Numbered from the stretch's first letter, positions 15,722 through 26,210 are shown. The stretch: DNA of 64,000 nucleotides from Curtobacterium oceanosedimentum (GCF_020297365.1 NZ_JAIXIG010000014.1:1-64000), one strand, 5' to 3'. Numbers and translations: made by a program. The notes: generated by a model not told the origin, from the letters alone.

Positions 15722-18700
15722 GCGCGTCCTACCTCCACTGCCACCTTCGCACCGTCACCGACGTCGGTGGTGGTGTCCTCCGCCCCGAGGGGCACGATCT
15801 CGACGCTCGTCGCCAGGGTCTCCCCCGCGATGAGCTCCTGGTGCGCGCGGACCGCGCCGGCGGCGGTGTCGTCCACCCGCAGGGTCAGCGCGATGCGGTC
15901 GCTGACGTCCAGGTCGGCGTCACGGCGGGCCTGCTGCACGGCCCGGACCACGTCACGGGCGAGTCCCTCGGCTTCGAGCTCGGGCGTGGTCACGGTGTCG
16001 AGCACCACGAAGCCGCCCTCGTCGAGGAACGCCACGGCGACCGAGGTGTCGGCCACGGTGAGGTCGAGCGTGTACTCGCCCTCGACCAGGTCGATGCCGC
16101 CCACGGTCACGCCGGTGTCGGTCGCGGTCCAGTCGCCCCGCTTGGCGGCCGGGATCACCTGCTGCACCTGCTTGCCGATGCGCGGACCGGCGACGCGGGC
16201 GTTCACGGTGAGCTTCCGCTCGATGCCGTACTGCGCCAGTGACTCCTCGGCCTGGGCCTCGAGCACGACGCGCTTGACGTTGAGCTCGTCGCGCAGGATG
16301 TCGGCGAACGGCTCGACCGCCGTCGGGTCCCGCACCACGAGCGTCAGCGTGGCGAGCGGCAGGCGGACGCGCTTGCCGGTCGCCTTGCGGAGCGCGAGGC
16401 CCTTCGACGCGACGTCGCGCACGCGGTCCATCGCGGCGACCAGGGCGTCGTCGGCGGGGAACTCGTCCGGGTCCGGGAAGTCCGTCAGGTGGACGCTCCG
16501 CCCACCGGTCAGGCCCTTCCAGATCTCCTCGGTGACGAGCGGCGCCAACGGCGCGGCGACCCGGGTCAGGGTCTCGAGCACGGTGTACAGCGTGTCGAAC
16601 GCCGCGCGGGCGTCGTCCGCGGCCACCCCGTCGGCACCGGTCCAGAACTTGTCGCGCGAGCGTCGGACGTACCAGTTCGTCAGTACGTCGGCGAAGTCCC
16701 GTACGGCCTGGGCCGCGAGCGGGGTGTCGAGCGCGTCGAGGTGGGTCCGGACGTCGGTCACGAGCACGCGGGTCTTCGCGAGCAGGTACCGGTCGAGCAC
16801 GTCGGTCGAGTCGGTCCGGCGCTGCGCCTGGTAGCCGTCGGGCCCGGACGCGTTGGCGTACAGCGTGAAGAAGTAGTACGTCGACCACAGCGGGAGCATG
16901 AACTCGCGGACGCCCTGCCGGATGCCCTCTTCGGTCACGATCAGGTTGCCGCCACGGATCACCGACGACGACATGAGGAACCAGCGCATCGCGTCGGCGC
17001 CGTCGCGGTCGAACACCTCGGCGACGTTCGGGTAGTTCCGCAGCGACTTCGACATCTTCTGGCCGTCCGAGCCGAGGACGATGCCGTGGCTGATGACGTT
17101 CTGGAACGCCGGCCGGTCGAACACCGCGGTGGACAGCACGTGCATGACGTAGAACCAGCCGCGGGTCTGCCCGATGTACTCGACGATGAAGTCGGCCGGG
17201 TTGTGCGACTCGAACCACTCGCTGTTCTCGAACGGGTAGTGCACCTGGGCGTACGGCATCGAGCCGGAGTCGAACCAGACGTCGAACACGTCGGTGATCC
17301 GGCGCATCGTCGACTTCCCGGTGGGGTCGTCGGGGTTCGGCCGCGTCAGGTCGTCGATGAACGGGCGGTGCAGGTCGACCTCGCCCTCGGCGTTCACGGG
17401 CAGGCGACCGAAGTCACGCTCGATGTCCGCGAGCGAGCCGTACACGTCGGTGCGCGGGTACTCGGGGTCGTCGGACTGCCACACCGGGATCGGCGTGCCG
17501 AAGTAGCGGTTGCGGGAGACCGACCAGTCGATGGCGTTGCCGACCCACTTGCCGAACTGGCCGTCCTTGACGTTGTCCGGCACCCAGTTGATGTCCTGGT
17601 TGAGCTGGCCCATGCGGTCGCGCAGTTCGGTCACGCGGACGAACCACGACGAGACGGCCTTGTAGATGAGGGGCTTGCGGCAGCGCCAGCAGTGCGGGTA
17701 GCTGTGCTCGTAGGACGCCTGGCGGAGCAGTCGACCGGCGTCGCGCACGGCCTTGGTGAGCGGCTTGTTCGCGTCGGACCAGAGCATGCCGGCGACGTCG
17801 CCGAACTGCGACGTGAAGACGCCGCCCTCGTCGAGCGAGAGCACGACGGGGATGCCCGCTGCGGCGCAGACCTCCTGGTCGTCGGCACCGTAGGCCGGGG
17901 CCTGGTGCACGATGCCGGTGCCCTCACCGGTCTCGACGTACTCGGCGACCAGGATGCGCCAGGCGTGCTCGTAGCCCTCGGCGTCCGACAGGAAGTCGAA
18001 CAGGCGCTCGTACTCGACGCCGTCGAGCTCGGCGCCGGCGACCGTGCGGAGCACGGCGGCGAGCGCGTCGTCGGCGCTCTCGTAGCCGAGCTCCTTCGCG
18101 TGCGCAGCCACGGTGTCCGAAGCGAGCAGGTACCGGGCCGAGCCGGCGGTGCCACCGTCAGCCGCGCCTCCCGGCCCGGCCGGCACGACCGCGTAGGCGA
18201 TCTCCGGACCGACCGCGAGCGCGGCGTTCGTCGGGAGCGTCCACGGCGTCGTCGTCCAGGCGAGCGCCCGCACGCCGGTCAGGTCGAGCGCGTCCGCGCG
18301 CGAGCCGTGCAGCGGGAACGCGACCGTGACGGACTGGTCCTGGCGCATCTTGTAGACGTCGTCGTCCATGCGCAGCTCGTGGTTGGACAGCGGGGTCTGG
18401 TCGTTCCAGCAGTACGGCAGGACCCGGAAGCCCTCGTACGCCAAGCCCTTGTCCCACAGGGTCTTCCAGGCCCAGAGGACGCTCTCCATGAAGGTGACGT
18501 CGAGGGTCTTGTAGTCGTCCTCGAAGTCGACCCAGCGCGCCTGGCGGGTGACGTACTCCTGCCACTCGTCGGTGTACTGCAGCACGCTCTTCTTGGCCGC
18601 GGCGTTGAAGACGTCGATGCCCATGGCGTCGATCTCGTGCTTCTCGGTGATGCCGAGCTGGCGCATCGCCTCGAGCTCGGCGGGCAGGCCGTGGGTGTCC

Positions 18701-18987
18701 CAGCCGAAGCGGCGGTGCACCTGCTTGCCGCGCATGGTCTGGTAGCGCGGGAAGACGTCCTTGGCGTACCCGGTCAGCAGGTGCCCGTAGTGCGGCAGCC
18801 CGTTCGCGAAGGGCGGGCCGTCGTAGAAGGTCCACTCGGGGCAGCCCTCGCGCTGGTCGATGGACGCCTGGAAGGTGTCGTCGCCCTTCCAGAAGGCGAG
18901 GATCCCGCGCTCGACGGCGGGGAAGCTCGGCGAGGGGACGACGCCGTCGGCGGCGGTCGCGTCGGGACGGTTCAGGGGGTAGCGCAC
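15718..18987 (-). CDS. ileS: Isoleucyl-tRNA synthetase
   Basis: IleS charges tRNA-Ile and edits misactivated valine. The GTG at 18987, with AGGAG 7 nt upstream, gives 1089 residues, usual for the long actinobacterial/eukaryote-like IleS class. The HIGH motif appears as HYGH (66-69) and KMSKS is near residue 640; the editing domain lies between them. The gene is preceded by a T-box leader with an AUC specifier, so its translation should rise when tRNA-Ile is uncharged. Confidence 0.98.
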   Translation of the reverse strand: MRYPLNRPDATAADGVVPSPSFPAVERGILAFWKGDDTFQASIDQREGCPEWTFYDGPPFANGLPHYGHLLTGYAKDVFPRYQTMRGKQVHRRFGWDTHGLPAELEAMRQLGITEKHEIDAMGIDVFNAAAKKSVLQYTDEWQEYVTRQARWVDFEDDYKTLDVTFMESVLWAWKTLWDKGLAYEGFRVLPYCWNDQTPLSNHELRMDDDVYKMRQDQSVTVAFPLHGSRADALDLTGVRALAWTTTPWTLPTNAALAVGPEIAYAVVPAGPGGAADGGTAGSARYLLASDTVAAHAKELGYESADDALAAVLRTVAGAELDGVEYERLFDFLSDAEGYEHAWRILVAEYVETGEGTGIVHQAPAYGADDQEVCAAAGIPVVLSLDEGGVFTSQFGDVAGMLWSDANKPLTKAVRDAGRLLRQASYEHSYPHCWRCRKPLIYKAVSSWFVRVTELRDRMGQLNQDINWVPDNVKDGQFGKWVGNAIDWSVSRNRYFGTPIPVWQSDDPEYPRTDVYGSLADIERDFGRLPVNAEGEVDLHRPFIDDLTRPNPDDPTGKSTMRRITDVFDVWFDSGSMPYAQVHYPFENSEWFESHNPADFIVEYIGQTRGWFYVMHVLSTAVFDRPAFQNVISHGIVLGSDGQKMSKSLRNYPNVAEVFDRDGADAMRWFLMSSSVIRGGNLIVTEEGIRQGVREFMLPLWSTYYFFTLYANASGPDGYQAQRRTDSTDVLDRYLLAKTRVLVTDVRTHLDALDTPLAAQAVRDFADVLTNWYVRRSRDKFWTGADGVAADDARAAFDTLYTVLETLTRVAAPLAPLVTEEIWKGLTGGRSVHLTDFPDPDEFPADDALVAAMDRVRDVASKGLALRKATGKRVRLPLATLTLVVRDPTAVEPFADILRDELNVKRVVLEAQAEESLAQYGIERKLTVNARVAGPRIGKQVQQVIPAAKRGDWTATDTGVTVGGIDLVEGEYTLDLTVADTSVAVAFLDEGGFVVLDTVTTPELEAEGLARDVVRAVQQARRDADLDVSDRIALTLRVDDTAAGAVRAHQELIAGETLATSVEIVPLGAEDTTTDVGDGAKVAVEVGRA

Positions 18988-18994
18988 CGGGGAC

Positions 18995-19190
18995 TCCTGT
19001 GGGTTCGGTTGATCTCCACGAGGACGGAGCGGACTCCGCGGTACCACCTCGCTTGCCGCACCGCCGGTGCGACCGCTCTCGTCGGGGTGGTGACGGTCCC
19101 GAACCCGCCCGGTTCTACTGACGAGGTGCTGGTGCGCCGCGCGTTCTTCCGGAAGCTCCCCGGTGATGGCCGGATCGATGCTCTTGTGAC
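18995..19190 (-). ncRNA. T-box leader controlling ileS
   Basis: On the minus strand the leader contains the T-box core TGGTACCGCG (19046-19037), which pairs with the free CCA end of uncharged tRNA. It also has the stem I segment GGCCATCACCGGGGAGC, in which ATC (19167-19165) is the isoleucine specifier codon. No U-tract follows. The segment between the T-box and the start contains the AGGAG ribosome-binding site, fitting the translation-regulating T-boxes known for actinobacterial ileS. A TAAACT box at 19199-19194 may be the -10. Confidence 0.93.
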
Positions 19191-19222
19191 CCGAGTTTAG
19201 CGGACGGGAGCATGCTCGAGGG

Positions 19223-20257
19223 ATGCCCGATGCTTCCACTGCTGAACGACGTCCGGACTCGCTCGTCACCGTCCTGATCGCCTTCGGCGCCAACCTGCTC
19301 GTCGCGGTCGCGAAGACCGTCGCGTCGCTCGTCACGGGCTCCGCTTCGATGGTGGCCGAGGCGGCGCACTCGTGGGCGGACACCGGCAACGAGGTCTTCC
19401 TGCTCGTCGCCGAGCGGCGGGGCGCCCGGAAGCGCGACACCGCACACCCGCTCGGGTACGGCCGCGAGACCTACATCTGGTCGATGTTCGCGGCGTTCGG
19501 CCTGTTCACCGCCGGTGCGATCGTGTCGATCACCCACGGCATCTCGGAGTTCGGCGACACCGGGCCCGCCGAGGACGTCGTGCTCAACTACGTCGTGCTC
19601 GCGGTGGCGTTCGTGCTCGAGGGCACGAGCTTCCTGCAGGCGTACCGGCAGGCGCACGGCGCGGCGACGAAGCGGCAGGTGCCCGTGCTGCGACACGTGC
19701 TGCAGTCGTCGAACCCGACGCTCCGGGCCGTCTTCGCCGAGGACGCCGCAGCGCTGATCGGCCTGGTCGTCGCGTTCCTCGGGGTGTTCCTGCACCAGGT
19801 CACGGGGCTCGCGGTCTTCGACGCGCTGGGCTCCATCGCGATCGGGGTGCTGCTCGGCGTCGTCGCGATCGTCCTGATCGACCGCAACCGCCGCTTCCTG
19901 CTCGGCGAGAGCACGTCGCCGGAGCTCGAGGACGCCGTGCTCGTCGAGCTGCTCGGACGCTCGCAGGTGGAGCGCGTGACCTACCTGCACCTGGAGTTCG
20001 TCGGCCCGTCGCGGGTGTACCTGGTGGCCGCCGTCGACCTGACCGGCAACGAGACCGAGGAGCACGTCGCGGTCCGGCTGCGCGAGGTGGAGCAGTCGCT
20101 GGAGGACAGTCCGTACATCGAGGAGGCCGTGCTCACCCTGAGCGTCCCGGGCGATGCGTCCCTGGCGCCGACGAGCGAGGACGTGCCCGAGGTGGTGCGG
20201 GACGGCACGGCCTCGGACGTGGCCTCCGGCGGGGCGGGGACGCTGCGGGCGGAGTGA
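19223..20257 (+). CDS. Cation diffusion facilitator (CDF) family transporter
   Basis: CDF proteins export divalent metals (Zn, Mn, Fe, Co) in exchange for protons. The 344 residues have about six membrane spans and a cytoplasmic C-terminal domain. The second span has the metal-site motif [10 protein letters not shown], followed by AHPLGYGRE. The fifth span reads [10 protein letters not shown], with Glu where Zn exporters of the YiiP type have His, as in the SLC30A9/ZnT9-like branch. The substrate is therefore uncertain. A GAGGG sequence precedes the ATG. It diverges from ileS. Confidence 0.92.
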   Translation: MPDASTAERRPDSLVTVLIAFGANLLVAVAKTVASLVTGSASMVAEAAHSWADTGNEVFLLVAERRGARKRDTAHPLGYGRETYIWSMFAAFGLFTAGAIVSITHGISEFGDTGPAEDVVLNYVVLAVAFVLEGTSFLQAYRQAHGAATKRQVPVLRHVLQSSNPTLRAVFAEDAAALIGLVVAFLGVFLHQVTGLAVFDALGSIAIGVLLGVVAIVLIDRNRRFLLGESTSPELEDAVLVELLGRSQVERVTYLHLEFVGPSRVYLVAAVDLTGNETEEHVAVRLREVEQSLEDSPYIEEAVLTLSVPGDASLAPTSEDVPEVVRDGTASDVASGGAGTLRAE

Positions 20258-20288
20258 GCGCGGGGCCGGTGCGGGGACGAGGTTTCGG

Positions 20289-20336
20289 GCTGAGCGACAG
20301 TCCTCGGCTTCCGGAGCGCGTGCGGTGTCGCTCAGC
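20289..20336. terminator. Terminator between the CDF and TetR genes
   Basis: An 11-bp perfect stem, GCTGAGCGACA (20289-20299) and its complement (20326-20336), encloses a 26-nt loop. It lies between convergent stops and could serve both genes. Confidence 0.6.
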
Positions 20337-20375
20337 GCGGAACGGGGGCCGAGAGCCGAGCAGCGCCGCGGCGCG

Positions 20376-20975
20376 TCAGGCGGCGTCGAGCCCCGCCGCC
20401 ACCGGCCGGAGCGCCGCCGCGACGTACTCCACGAGAGCACGGCGACCGACCCCGTCTGAAACCCACACCCCGAACGCCGCCGCGGCCGCCCCGAGCATCG
20501 CGCCGGAGACCGCCTGCGGCCGGAGCGCGCCCGGCTCCTCCCCCGTCCGCCCGGCGACGAACGCCGCAACGGCCGCGTGCTGCGCCGTCACCCGCACCGC
20601 GACACCGGCGACGAGCTCGGGACCGATGCCCATGACCTCCGCCTGCGCCAGGGCCCACGGCACCCGCTCGGGGTCGTGCTCCCGAGCCGCGGTCAGCAGC
20701 GCCTGCTCGACGGCGCGCACCGGACTCGGCTCGGTGGACGCGGCCAGGTGCCCGGGCAGCCCGGCGACGGCGGCGTCGAGCTCGAGCCACATCACGTCGG
20801 CCTTCGCCGGGAAGTAGTTGAAGAACGTCGCCCGGCTCACCCCGGCGCGTGCGGCGATCTGGTCGACGGTCGTGCGCGCGTAGCCCTGTTCCAGGAACAG
20901 CTCGGCGGCGGCGTCGGCCAGCACCTCGGCGCTCGACCGTCGGGGGCGGCCCCCGCGGCGCATCGGTTCGTCCAT
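20376..20975 (-). CDS. TetR-family transcriptional regulator
   Basis: The 199-residue protein starts at ATG 20975. It has a basic N-terminus (RRGGRPRRSS) and a TetR helix-turn-helix in which TTVDQIAARAGVSRATFFNYF (split here for length: TTVDQIAARAG / VSRATFFNYF) is the recognition region at about 32-53. The C-terminal ligand domain is variable, as usual. It is divergent from a peptide-type ABC importer gene, with only 31 bp between the start codons, so it very likely represses that operon and itself. The longer frame reading through the divergent promoter is not believed. Confidence 0.9.
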   Translation of the reverse strand: MDEPMRRGGRPRRSSAEVLADAAAELFLEQGYARTTVDQIAARAGVSRATFFNYFPAKADVMWLELDAAVAGLPGHLAASTEPSPVRAVEQALLTAAREHDPERVPWALAQAEVMGIGPELVAGVAVRVTAQHAAVAAFVAGRTGEEPGALRPQAVSGAMLGAAAAAFGVWVSDGVGRRALVEYVAAALRPVAAGLDAA

Positions 20976-20991
20976 GGCTCCAGTAAAGCGG

Positions 20992-21027
20992 TAGGCTCGT
21001 CGAGCCATGATCTTGGACTCAGTACAG
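20992..21027. promoter_or_regulatory. Candidate TetR operators and promoter of the ABC operon
   Basis: Two inverted repeats overlap the start of the ABC operon. GGCTCGTCGAGCC (20994-21006) is a perfect 6-1-6 palindrome directly before the ATG, and TTGGACTCAGTACAG (21013-21027) is an imperfect 7-1-7 palindrome resembling TetR-type sites. A TAGGCT box at 20992-20997 may be the -10. Which of the repeats the regulator binds cannot be told from sequence. Confidence 0.45.
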
Positions 21028-22626
21028 AAAACCCTCGCCGCCGTCGCGGGCACCACCGCGGTCCTGCTCGCCCTGACCGCGTGCACCGGCGGTGGTGCGA
21101 GCACGGGCAGCAGCACGCCCGTCGCCGGCGGGACGCTCACCTACGCCTCCGGCGACGCCGAACCGACCTGCCTCGACCCGCACGTCGGCGGCAACTACCC
21201 GCAGGCGCTGCTGGCGACGCAGTACATCGAGGAGCTCGTCGGGCTCGAGGACGGCAAGCCCACGCCCGAGCTCGCCACGGAGTGGACCACGAGCGACGAC
21301 GGGAAGACCCTGACGTTCACCCTGCGCGACGACGTCACCTTCACCGACGGCACCCCGTTCGACGCCGCCGCGGTCGTGGCGAACATCGAGCACGTGCAGG
21401 ACCCGGCCACCGCATCGAGCACCGGATACCTGGCGCTGCAGTCGATCACGAAGGCGACCGCCACCGACGAGCACACGGTCACGCTGACGCTGAGCCGCCC
21501 GGACAGCGCGCTGCTCGAGTCCTTCTCGCAGCCCTGGGTCGGCATGGAGTCCCCGAAGGCCCTCGAGCGCGACCAGGCGACGAACTGCGAGTCCCCCGTC
21601 GGCACCGGGCCCTTCGCGGTCACCGGCTGGAAGCACGGCGACCGCGTCACCCTGACGAAGAACGCCGACCACTGGGGAACGACGAAGCCGCGCCTGTCCG
21701 GCATCACCTGGCGCTTCCTGCCCGACTCGACCTCGCGCTACGCCGCACTGCAGGCCGGCCAGGTGGACGTCATCGACAACGCCCAGCCCGACCAGCTCAA
21801 GGCGGCCTCGGCGAAGGGCGCGATCCGCGACCTCGACGCCCCGCGCCCCGGTGCCTCGAACCGCCTCGAGCTGAACTCCGGTCACGGGGTGTTCCGCGAC
21901 GAAGCGGTGCGCCAGGCCTTCATCGCCGGCGCCGAGATCGACCCCGGCCTGCAGTCGTTGTTCCTCGGCACCGCGGAGCGCTCGTACTCGGCGCTCTCGA
22001 GCGCGGAGCCGCTCGCGTACTCCGAGAAGAGCCGGTTCGCCTACTCCCCCGACAAGGCGGAGCGACTCCTCGACGACGCCGGCTGGAAGGTCGGGTCGGA
22101 CGGCATCCGCGAGAAGGACGGCCAGCGGCTGACCGTGCGGTTCCCCGTCTCGACGAACCAGTCGGTCCCGGCCGAGCGCAGCCTGTTCCAGCAGATCCAG
22201 GCCTCCGAGCAGGCCGTCGGCTTCGACGTCGTGCTCGACGAACTCGACCTGTCCAGCTGGTACGCGGCGCTCGCGGCGAACGAGTACGACGTGGTCAGCG
22301 CGCCGTACACCAAGGTCGGCCCGGACGTGCTGCGGATCCTGTACGACAGCGCGAGCATCGAACCGGCACCGTCCGGCTACTTCGCCAACCTCGCCCAGCT
22401 CGACGACCCGGCACTCGACCGGCTGCTCGAGCAGGCCGCCCGCACGTCGGACGCCGACGAGCGCGCCGACCTGTACGAGCAGGCACAGCGGCTGATCCTG
22501 GCCAGCAACACGGTGCTGCCGCTCTACGACCAGCAGAACCACTTCCTGGTGCGCTCGGCCGTGCACGGCATCGAGACGACCCCCGTTTCGACGCCCTGGT
22601 TCGGCACCGCGTGGATCGACCGCTGA
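21007..22626 (+). CDS. ABC importer substrate-binding lipoprotein (SBP family 5)
   Basis: This 539-residue protein is the extracellular substrate-binding component of an oligopeptide/nickel-type ABC importer. It has a lipoprotein signal with the lipobox LTAC and lipidated Cys at 26, followed by a Gly/Ser linker, then the family 5 fold beginning GGTLTYASGDAEPTCLDPH. Substrates of this family range from peptides and metal chelates to plant metabolites, and the sequence does not decide. No ribosome-binding site precedes the ATG; a TAGGCT box ends 9 nt upstream, so the transcript may be nearly leaderless. It heads a four-gene operon. Confidence 0.93.
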   Translation: MILDSVQKTLAAVAGTTAVLLALTACTGGGASTGSSTPVAGGTLTYASGDAEPTCLDPHVGGNYPQALLATQYIEELVGLEDGKPTPELATEWTTSDDGKTLTFTLRDDVTFTDGTPFDAAAVVANIEHVQDPATASSTGYLALQSITKATATDEHTVTLTLSRPDSALLESFSQPWVGMESPKALERDQATNCESPVGTGPFAVTGWKHGDRVTLTKNADHWGTTKPRLSGITWRFLPDSTSRYAALQAGQVDVIDNAQPDQLKAASAKGAIRDLDAPRPGASNRLELNSGHGVFRDEAVRQAFIAGAEIDPGLQSLFLGTAERSYSALSSAEPLAYSEKSRFAYSPDKAERLLDDAGWKVGSDGIREKDGQRLTVRFPVSTNQSVPAERSLFQQIQASEQAVGFDVVLDELDLSSWYAALAANEYDVVSAPYTKVGPDVLRILYDSASIEPAPSGYFANLAQLDDPALDRLLEQAARTSDADERADLYEQAQRLILASNTVLPLYDQQNHFLVRSAVHGIETTPVSTPWFGTAWIDR

Positions 22627-22630
22627 CGCG

Positions 22631-23701
22631 GTGACGGACCCGACGGCCGGGAGGCCCGTCCCGCGCCCGGCGGACGGGCCGCGGACCGCAGACGCCTCGG
22701 CAGCAGGGCGCTGGGCGCGCTGGGCGGTCCGCCGTGTGCTGGGCGGCATCGGCGTGCTCTGGGCGGTCGCGACGATCGTCTTCGTCGCGATCCGGCTCAT
22801 CCCCGGCGACCCGGCACTCGCGATCCTGGGCGGACCGGGGTCGCAGGCCTCGGCCGAGGCCGTCGCCCAGGTGCGGCACGAGTACGGCCTCGACCAGCCC
22901 GTCCTGGTGCAGTACGCGGTGTTCCTCGGACGGCTGGCGACCGGGCAGCTCGGCGACTCCTACGCCTTCCGCACGCCGGTCGCGACCCTGCTCGGCCAGC
23001 AGCTGCCGGTCACGCTGACCCTGGCGGTCGCGGGGCTGGTGGTCGCGTGGGTGCTGGCGATCCTCGCCGCGTGGGCCTCGACGCAGCGCGGTCGGGTCGC
23101 CGCCGGACTGACGAGCGCCCTGAGCGTCACCGCGAGCGTGATGCCGCACTTCTGGCTCGGCAGCGTGCTCATCGTCGTGTTCGCCAGCGCCCTGGGATGG
23201 GTGCCCGCGGTGAGCGACGGCACCGCCCGCGGCTGGGTGCTCCCGGTGCTGACGGTGGCCGTGCCCGTCGCCGGCTACCTGGCGGAGACCGTGCGCGACG
23301 GGGTGGTGGACGCGCAGCGGTCGGCCTTCGCCCTCGCCGCCCGGGGCCGGGGCGAGACCCGCATCGGCCTGTTCGCCCGCCACCTGCTCCGGCACGCCGC
23401 GCTGCCCGGGATCGCGCTGTCCGCCTGGGCCTTCGGTTCCCTCGTCTCCGGTGCCGTCGTGGTCGAGTCGGTGTTCGCGCTGCCCGGCATCGGCCGCGCG
23501 CTCGTGACCGCCGTGACCCAGCGGGACATGCCCCTCGTCGTCGGCATCGCGATGGTGTCCGCGGCGGCCTACGTCGTGGTGCTGGCCGTCGCCGACCTCG
23601 TCGAGCGAGCCGTCGACCCGCGCGGCAGCGCTCCGCAGGGCGCCCCGCGGCGCGGTAGCGCGCGCCGCCGTGGAGCCGGCCGACCGGCGGGCGCACGGTG
23701 A
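22631..23701 (+). CDS. ABC importer permease, DppB type
   Basis: This 356-residue permease has an N-terminal span, the RLIPGDPALAILGGPGS segment typical of DppB/OppB proteins at about 52-68, and five further spans. The cytoplasmic coupling loop reads ALAARGRGETRIGLFARHLLR (positions about 235-255; first 20 shown in the family are AxARGxGEtxxxxxxRHxLR). The basic tail is short. It starts with GTG 4 bp after the binding protein stop and overlaps the next permease by 4 bp. Confidence 0.92.
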   Translation: MTDPTAGRPVPRPADGPRTADASAAGRWARWAVRRVLGGIGVLWAVATIVFVAIRLIPGDPALAILGGPGSQASAEAVAQVRHEYGLDQPVLVQYAVFLGRLATGQLGDSYAFRTPVATLLGQQLPVTLTLAVAGLVVAWVLAILAAWASTQRGRVAAGLTSALSVTASVMPHFWLGSVLIVVFASALGWVPAVSDGTARGWVLPVLTVAVPVAGYLAETVRDGVVDAQRSAFALAARGRGETRIGLFARHLLRHAALPGIALSAWAFGSLVSGAVVVESVFALPGIGRALVTAVTQRDMPLVVGIAMVSAAAYVVVLAVADLVERAVDPRGSAPQGAPRRGSARRRGAGRPAGAR

Positions 23702-24597
23702 GCGGGATCGCCGACCCGGGCCTCCAGACCGGAGCACCCGGCCACCAGACCGCCGCCGGCCCCGAGCGCGTCCGTGGGGGGACGCTCGGTGTCGGCGGCA
23801 CCATCGCGGGGGTGGTCGTGCTGGTCGCCGTGGTCGCGGCGGCCTGGCCGTCCCTGCTCGGCGGGGGCGACCCGCTGGCCGTCCACCCGACCGAGGCGCT
23901 GCTCGCACCGAGCGCCGCACACCCCTTCGGCACCGACGAGTCCGGCCGCGACGTGCTGGCCCGCGTGGTCGCCGGGACCCGGGCCTCGCTCGTGGTGGGC
24001 GTCGCAGCGACCCTGATCGGCGGCGGCGCGGGCGTCCTGCTCGGCGTCGTCGCGGGACTCGGCGCGGGTGCCGGACGTGTCGGTCGCCTGCTCGACGCCG
24101 TGATCGGCCGGGCCACCGAGGTCGCGTTCGCCCTGCCCCTGCTGCTCGTCGCCCTGGTCGTCATCGCGGTGACCGGCCCCGGGCCCGTGCCCGCCGTGCT
24201 CGCCGTCGGGTTCGCGACCGCGCCGGGGTACGCCCGGATCGTCCGCGGTCTCGTGCGGTCGGCCCGGAGTTCGCAGGTGGTCGAGACCGCGGTGCTGCTC
24301 GGCCGCTCCCCCGCCCGCACTGTCCTGCGCCACGTGCTGCCCACCGCGCTGTGGCCGGTCGTGGCCGTCGCGACGCTCGGCGTCGGGCAGGCCGTCGTGT
24401 GGGCCTCGGCGCTGAGCTACCTCGGCGTCGGCACGCCGCCGCCCGCGCCGGAGTGGGGCGCGATGCTCGCCGACGGGCGCACCTACCTGCAGACCGCACC
24501 GTGGATGAGCACCTTCCCCGGACTCGCGATCGTGGCGCTCGCCACCGCCGTCACGGTGCTCGGCCGTGCGGTCCGACGGACGGGTGCCGCGCGGTGA
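23698..24597 (+). CDS. ABC importer permease, DppC type
   Basis: This 299-residue permease begins with a GTG overlapping the previous stop (GTGA). It has the DppC hallmark HPFGTDESGRDVLARVV at about 77-93, followed by five spans. The coupling loop includes ETAVLLGRSPARTVLRHVLP. It pairs with the DppB-type protein to form the channel. Its stop overlaps the start of the ATPase gene, so all four operon genes are tightly coupled. Confidence 0.92.
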   Translation: MSGIADPGLQTGAPGHQTAAGPERVRGGTLGVGGTIAGVVVLVAVVAAAWPSLLGGGDPLAVHPTEALLAPSAAHPFGTDESGRDVLARVVAGTRASLVVGVAATLIGGGAGVLLGVVAGLGAGAGRVGRLLDAVIGRATEVAFALPLLLVALVVIAVTGPGPVPAVLAVGFATAPGYARIVRGLVRSARSSQVVETAVLLGRSPARTVLRHVLPTALWPVVAVATLGVGQAVVWASALSYLGVGTPPPAPEWGAMLADGRTYLQTAPWMSTFPGLAIVALATAVTVLGRAVRRTGAAR

Positions 24598-26210
24598 CCG
24601 CCGTCCTCGACGTCCGCGGGCTCAGCGTCGCGATCGGGGGCGTCCCGATCGTGCACGGCGTGGACCTGCACGTCGACGCCGGCGAGTGCGTCGCCCTGGT
24701 CGGTGCCTCCGGCTCCGGCAAGACCGTCACGGCGCGGGCGGTGCTCGGCCTGTCGGCCCCGGGGTCCTCCGTGCACGCCGACGCCTTCACCGTCGACGGG
24801 ACCGACGTGCGCGGCCTCTCCGACCGGCGCTGGCGGCGGCTGCGGGGATCGCGGGTCGGCTACGTCGGCCAGGAGGCACTGGGCGCGTTGGACCCGCTGC
24901 GTCCCGTCGGGCGCGAGGTCGCCGACACCCTGCGCCTGCACACCGAGATGGGTGCGGCCGAGCGCGTGGACGCCGTGCGCGAGGCCCTCGCCGCGGTGGG
25001 GCTCGACCCGGACATCGCGACCGACGGCCGACTCGCCGACACCCTGTCGGGCGGGATGCGGCAGCGCGCGCTCATCGCCGCCGCGACCGTCGGATCGCCC
25101 GCGCTCGTGGTCGCCGACGAGCCGACGACGGCGCTCGACGCCGGGGTCGCCGTCACCGTGATGGAGCAGCTGCGTGCGGCACAGGCCCGGGGTGCGGGAC
25201 TGCTCGTGATCACGCACGACCTCGGGCTCGTGGCGGGGTGGGCCGACCGGGTCGCGGTGGTGCACGAGGGCAGGGTCGTCGAGCAGGGCGCGGTCGGCGA
25301 CGTCTTCGCCGCGCCCGTGCACGAGGCCACGCGGGCCCTGGTGCGTGCGGCCGCACCGGCGGCGGCGCACGGCACGGACGCGGGCGGCGGCTCGGCTCCG
25401 GACCCCGTCGCCGAGCAGCTCGACCCGGGGTCGCCCGCCACGACGAGCGTGCTCGTGGCACGGGGGCTGTCCCGCGCCTACGAGGGCGTCCCAGCGGTCG
25501 AGGACGTGTCGTTCGCCCTCGGCAGGGGGCGCGTGCTCGGCGTGATCGGCGCCTCGGGGTCGGGCAAGACGACCGTCGCCCGGATGCTCCTCGGGCTCGA
25601 GACCCCCGACGCCGGCACGGTCACGCTCGACGACGAGCCGTGGGTCCCCCTGCCGGAACGCGATCGCCGCCCGCGCCGGCACCGCATCGCGGCCGTCGTG
25701 CAGGACCCCGGCGCCACCTTCGACGAACGGTGGACGGTCGAGCGGGTCCTCGCCGACGCGTTCTCCCGCGGCGACGAACGGCGGGCACGGGGCGCGCTGG
25801 ACGACCGGGTGGACGCGGCGCTCCGGCAGGTCGACCTGGACCCGGTGCTCCGCCCGCGTTCGCCGCGCACGCTCTCCGGCGGGCAGCGGCAGCGGCTCGC
25901 GATCGCCCGGGCGCTGGCCACCGACCCCGAGGTGATCGTGCTCGACGAGCCGGTCACCGCTCTCGACGCCACGGTGCAGGACGCCGTGCTGCGGCTGCTC
26001 GAACGACTGCGCGACGAGCGCGGCGCCGCGATGGTCTTCGTGTCGCACGACCTGCGCGCGGTGCGGCGGATGGCCGACGACGTGCTCGTCGTGCACGGGG
26101 GCCGGGTCGTCGAGCAGGGTCCCGCGGCGTCGGTGTTCGACCGGCCGGCGCACGCGGTCACGGCGCGGCTGCTGCACGCGGCCGACCGCCTGGCCACCGG
26201 CCCCGCGTAG
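24594..26210 (+). CDS. Fused double ABC ATPase (DppD-DppF type)
   Basis: The 538 residues contain two complete ABC ATPase domains in one chain, replacing the usual separate DppD and DppF subunits. Domain 1 has Walker A GASGSGKT near 37, signature LSGGMRQRA near 150 and Walker B LVVADEPTTALD. Domain 2 has Walker A GASGSGKTT near 320, signature LSGGQRQRL near 427 and VIVLDEPVTALD. A linker of about 40 residues rich in Ala/Pro/Gly joins them. Both sites look catalytically complete. Start GTG 24594 overlaps the permease stop; a longer open frame upstream is a shadow of the permease gene. Confidence 0.93.
   Translation: MTAVLDVRGLSVAIGGVPIVHGVDLHVDAGECVALVGASGSGKTVTARAVLGLSAPGSSVHADAFTVDGTDVRGLSDRRWRRLRGSRVGYVGQEALGALDPLRPVGREVADTLRLHTEMGAAERVDAVREALAAVGLDPDIATDGRLADTLSGGMRQRALIAAATVGSPALVVADEPTTALDAGVAVTVMEQLRAAQARGAGLLVITHDLGLVAGWADRVAVVHEGRVVEQGAVGDVFAAPVHEATRALVRAAAPAAAHGTDAGGGSAPDPVAEQLDPGSPATTSVLVARGLSRAYEGVPAVEDVSFALGRGRVLGVIGASGSGKTTVARMLLGLETPDAGTVTLDDEPWVPLPERDRRPRRHRIAAVVQDPGATFDERWTVERVLADAFSRGDERRARGALDDRVDAALRQVDLDPVLRPRSPRTLSGGQRQRLAIARALATDPEVIVLDEPVTALDATVQDAVLRLLERLRDERGAAMVFVSHDLRAVRRMADDVLVVHGGRVVEQGPAASVFDRPAHAVTARLLHAADRLATGPA

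Noticed and set aside
16489-19200. Long plus-strand frame opposite ileS
   Set aside because: It mirrors the ileS codons and the T-box leader, and the translated product has no fold-like pattern.
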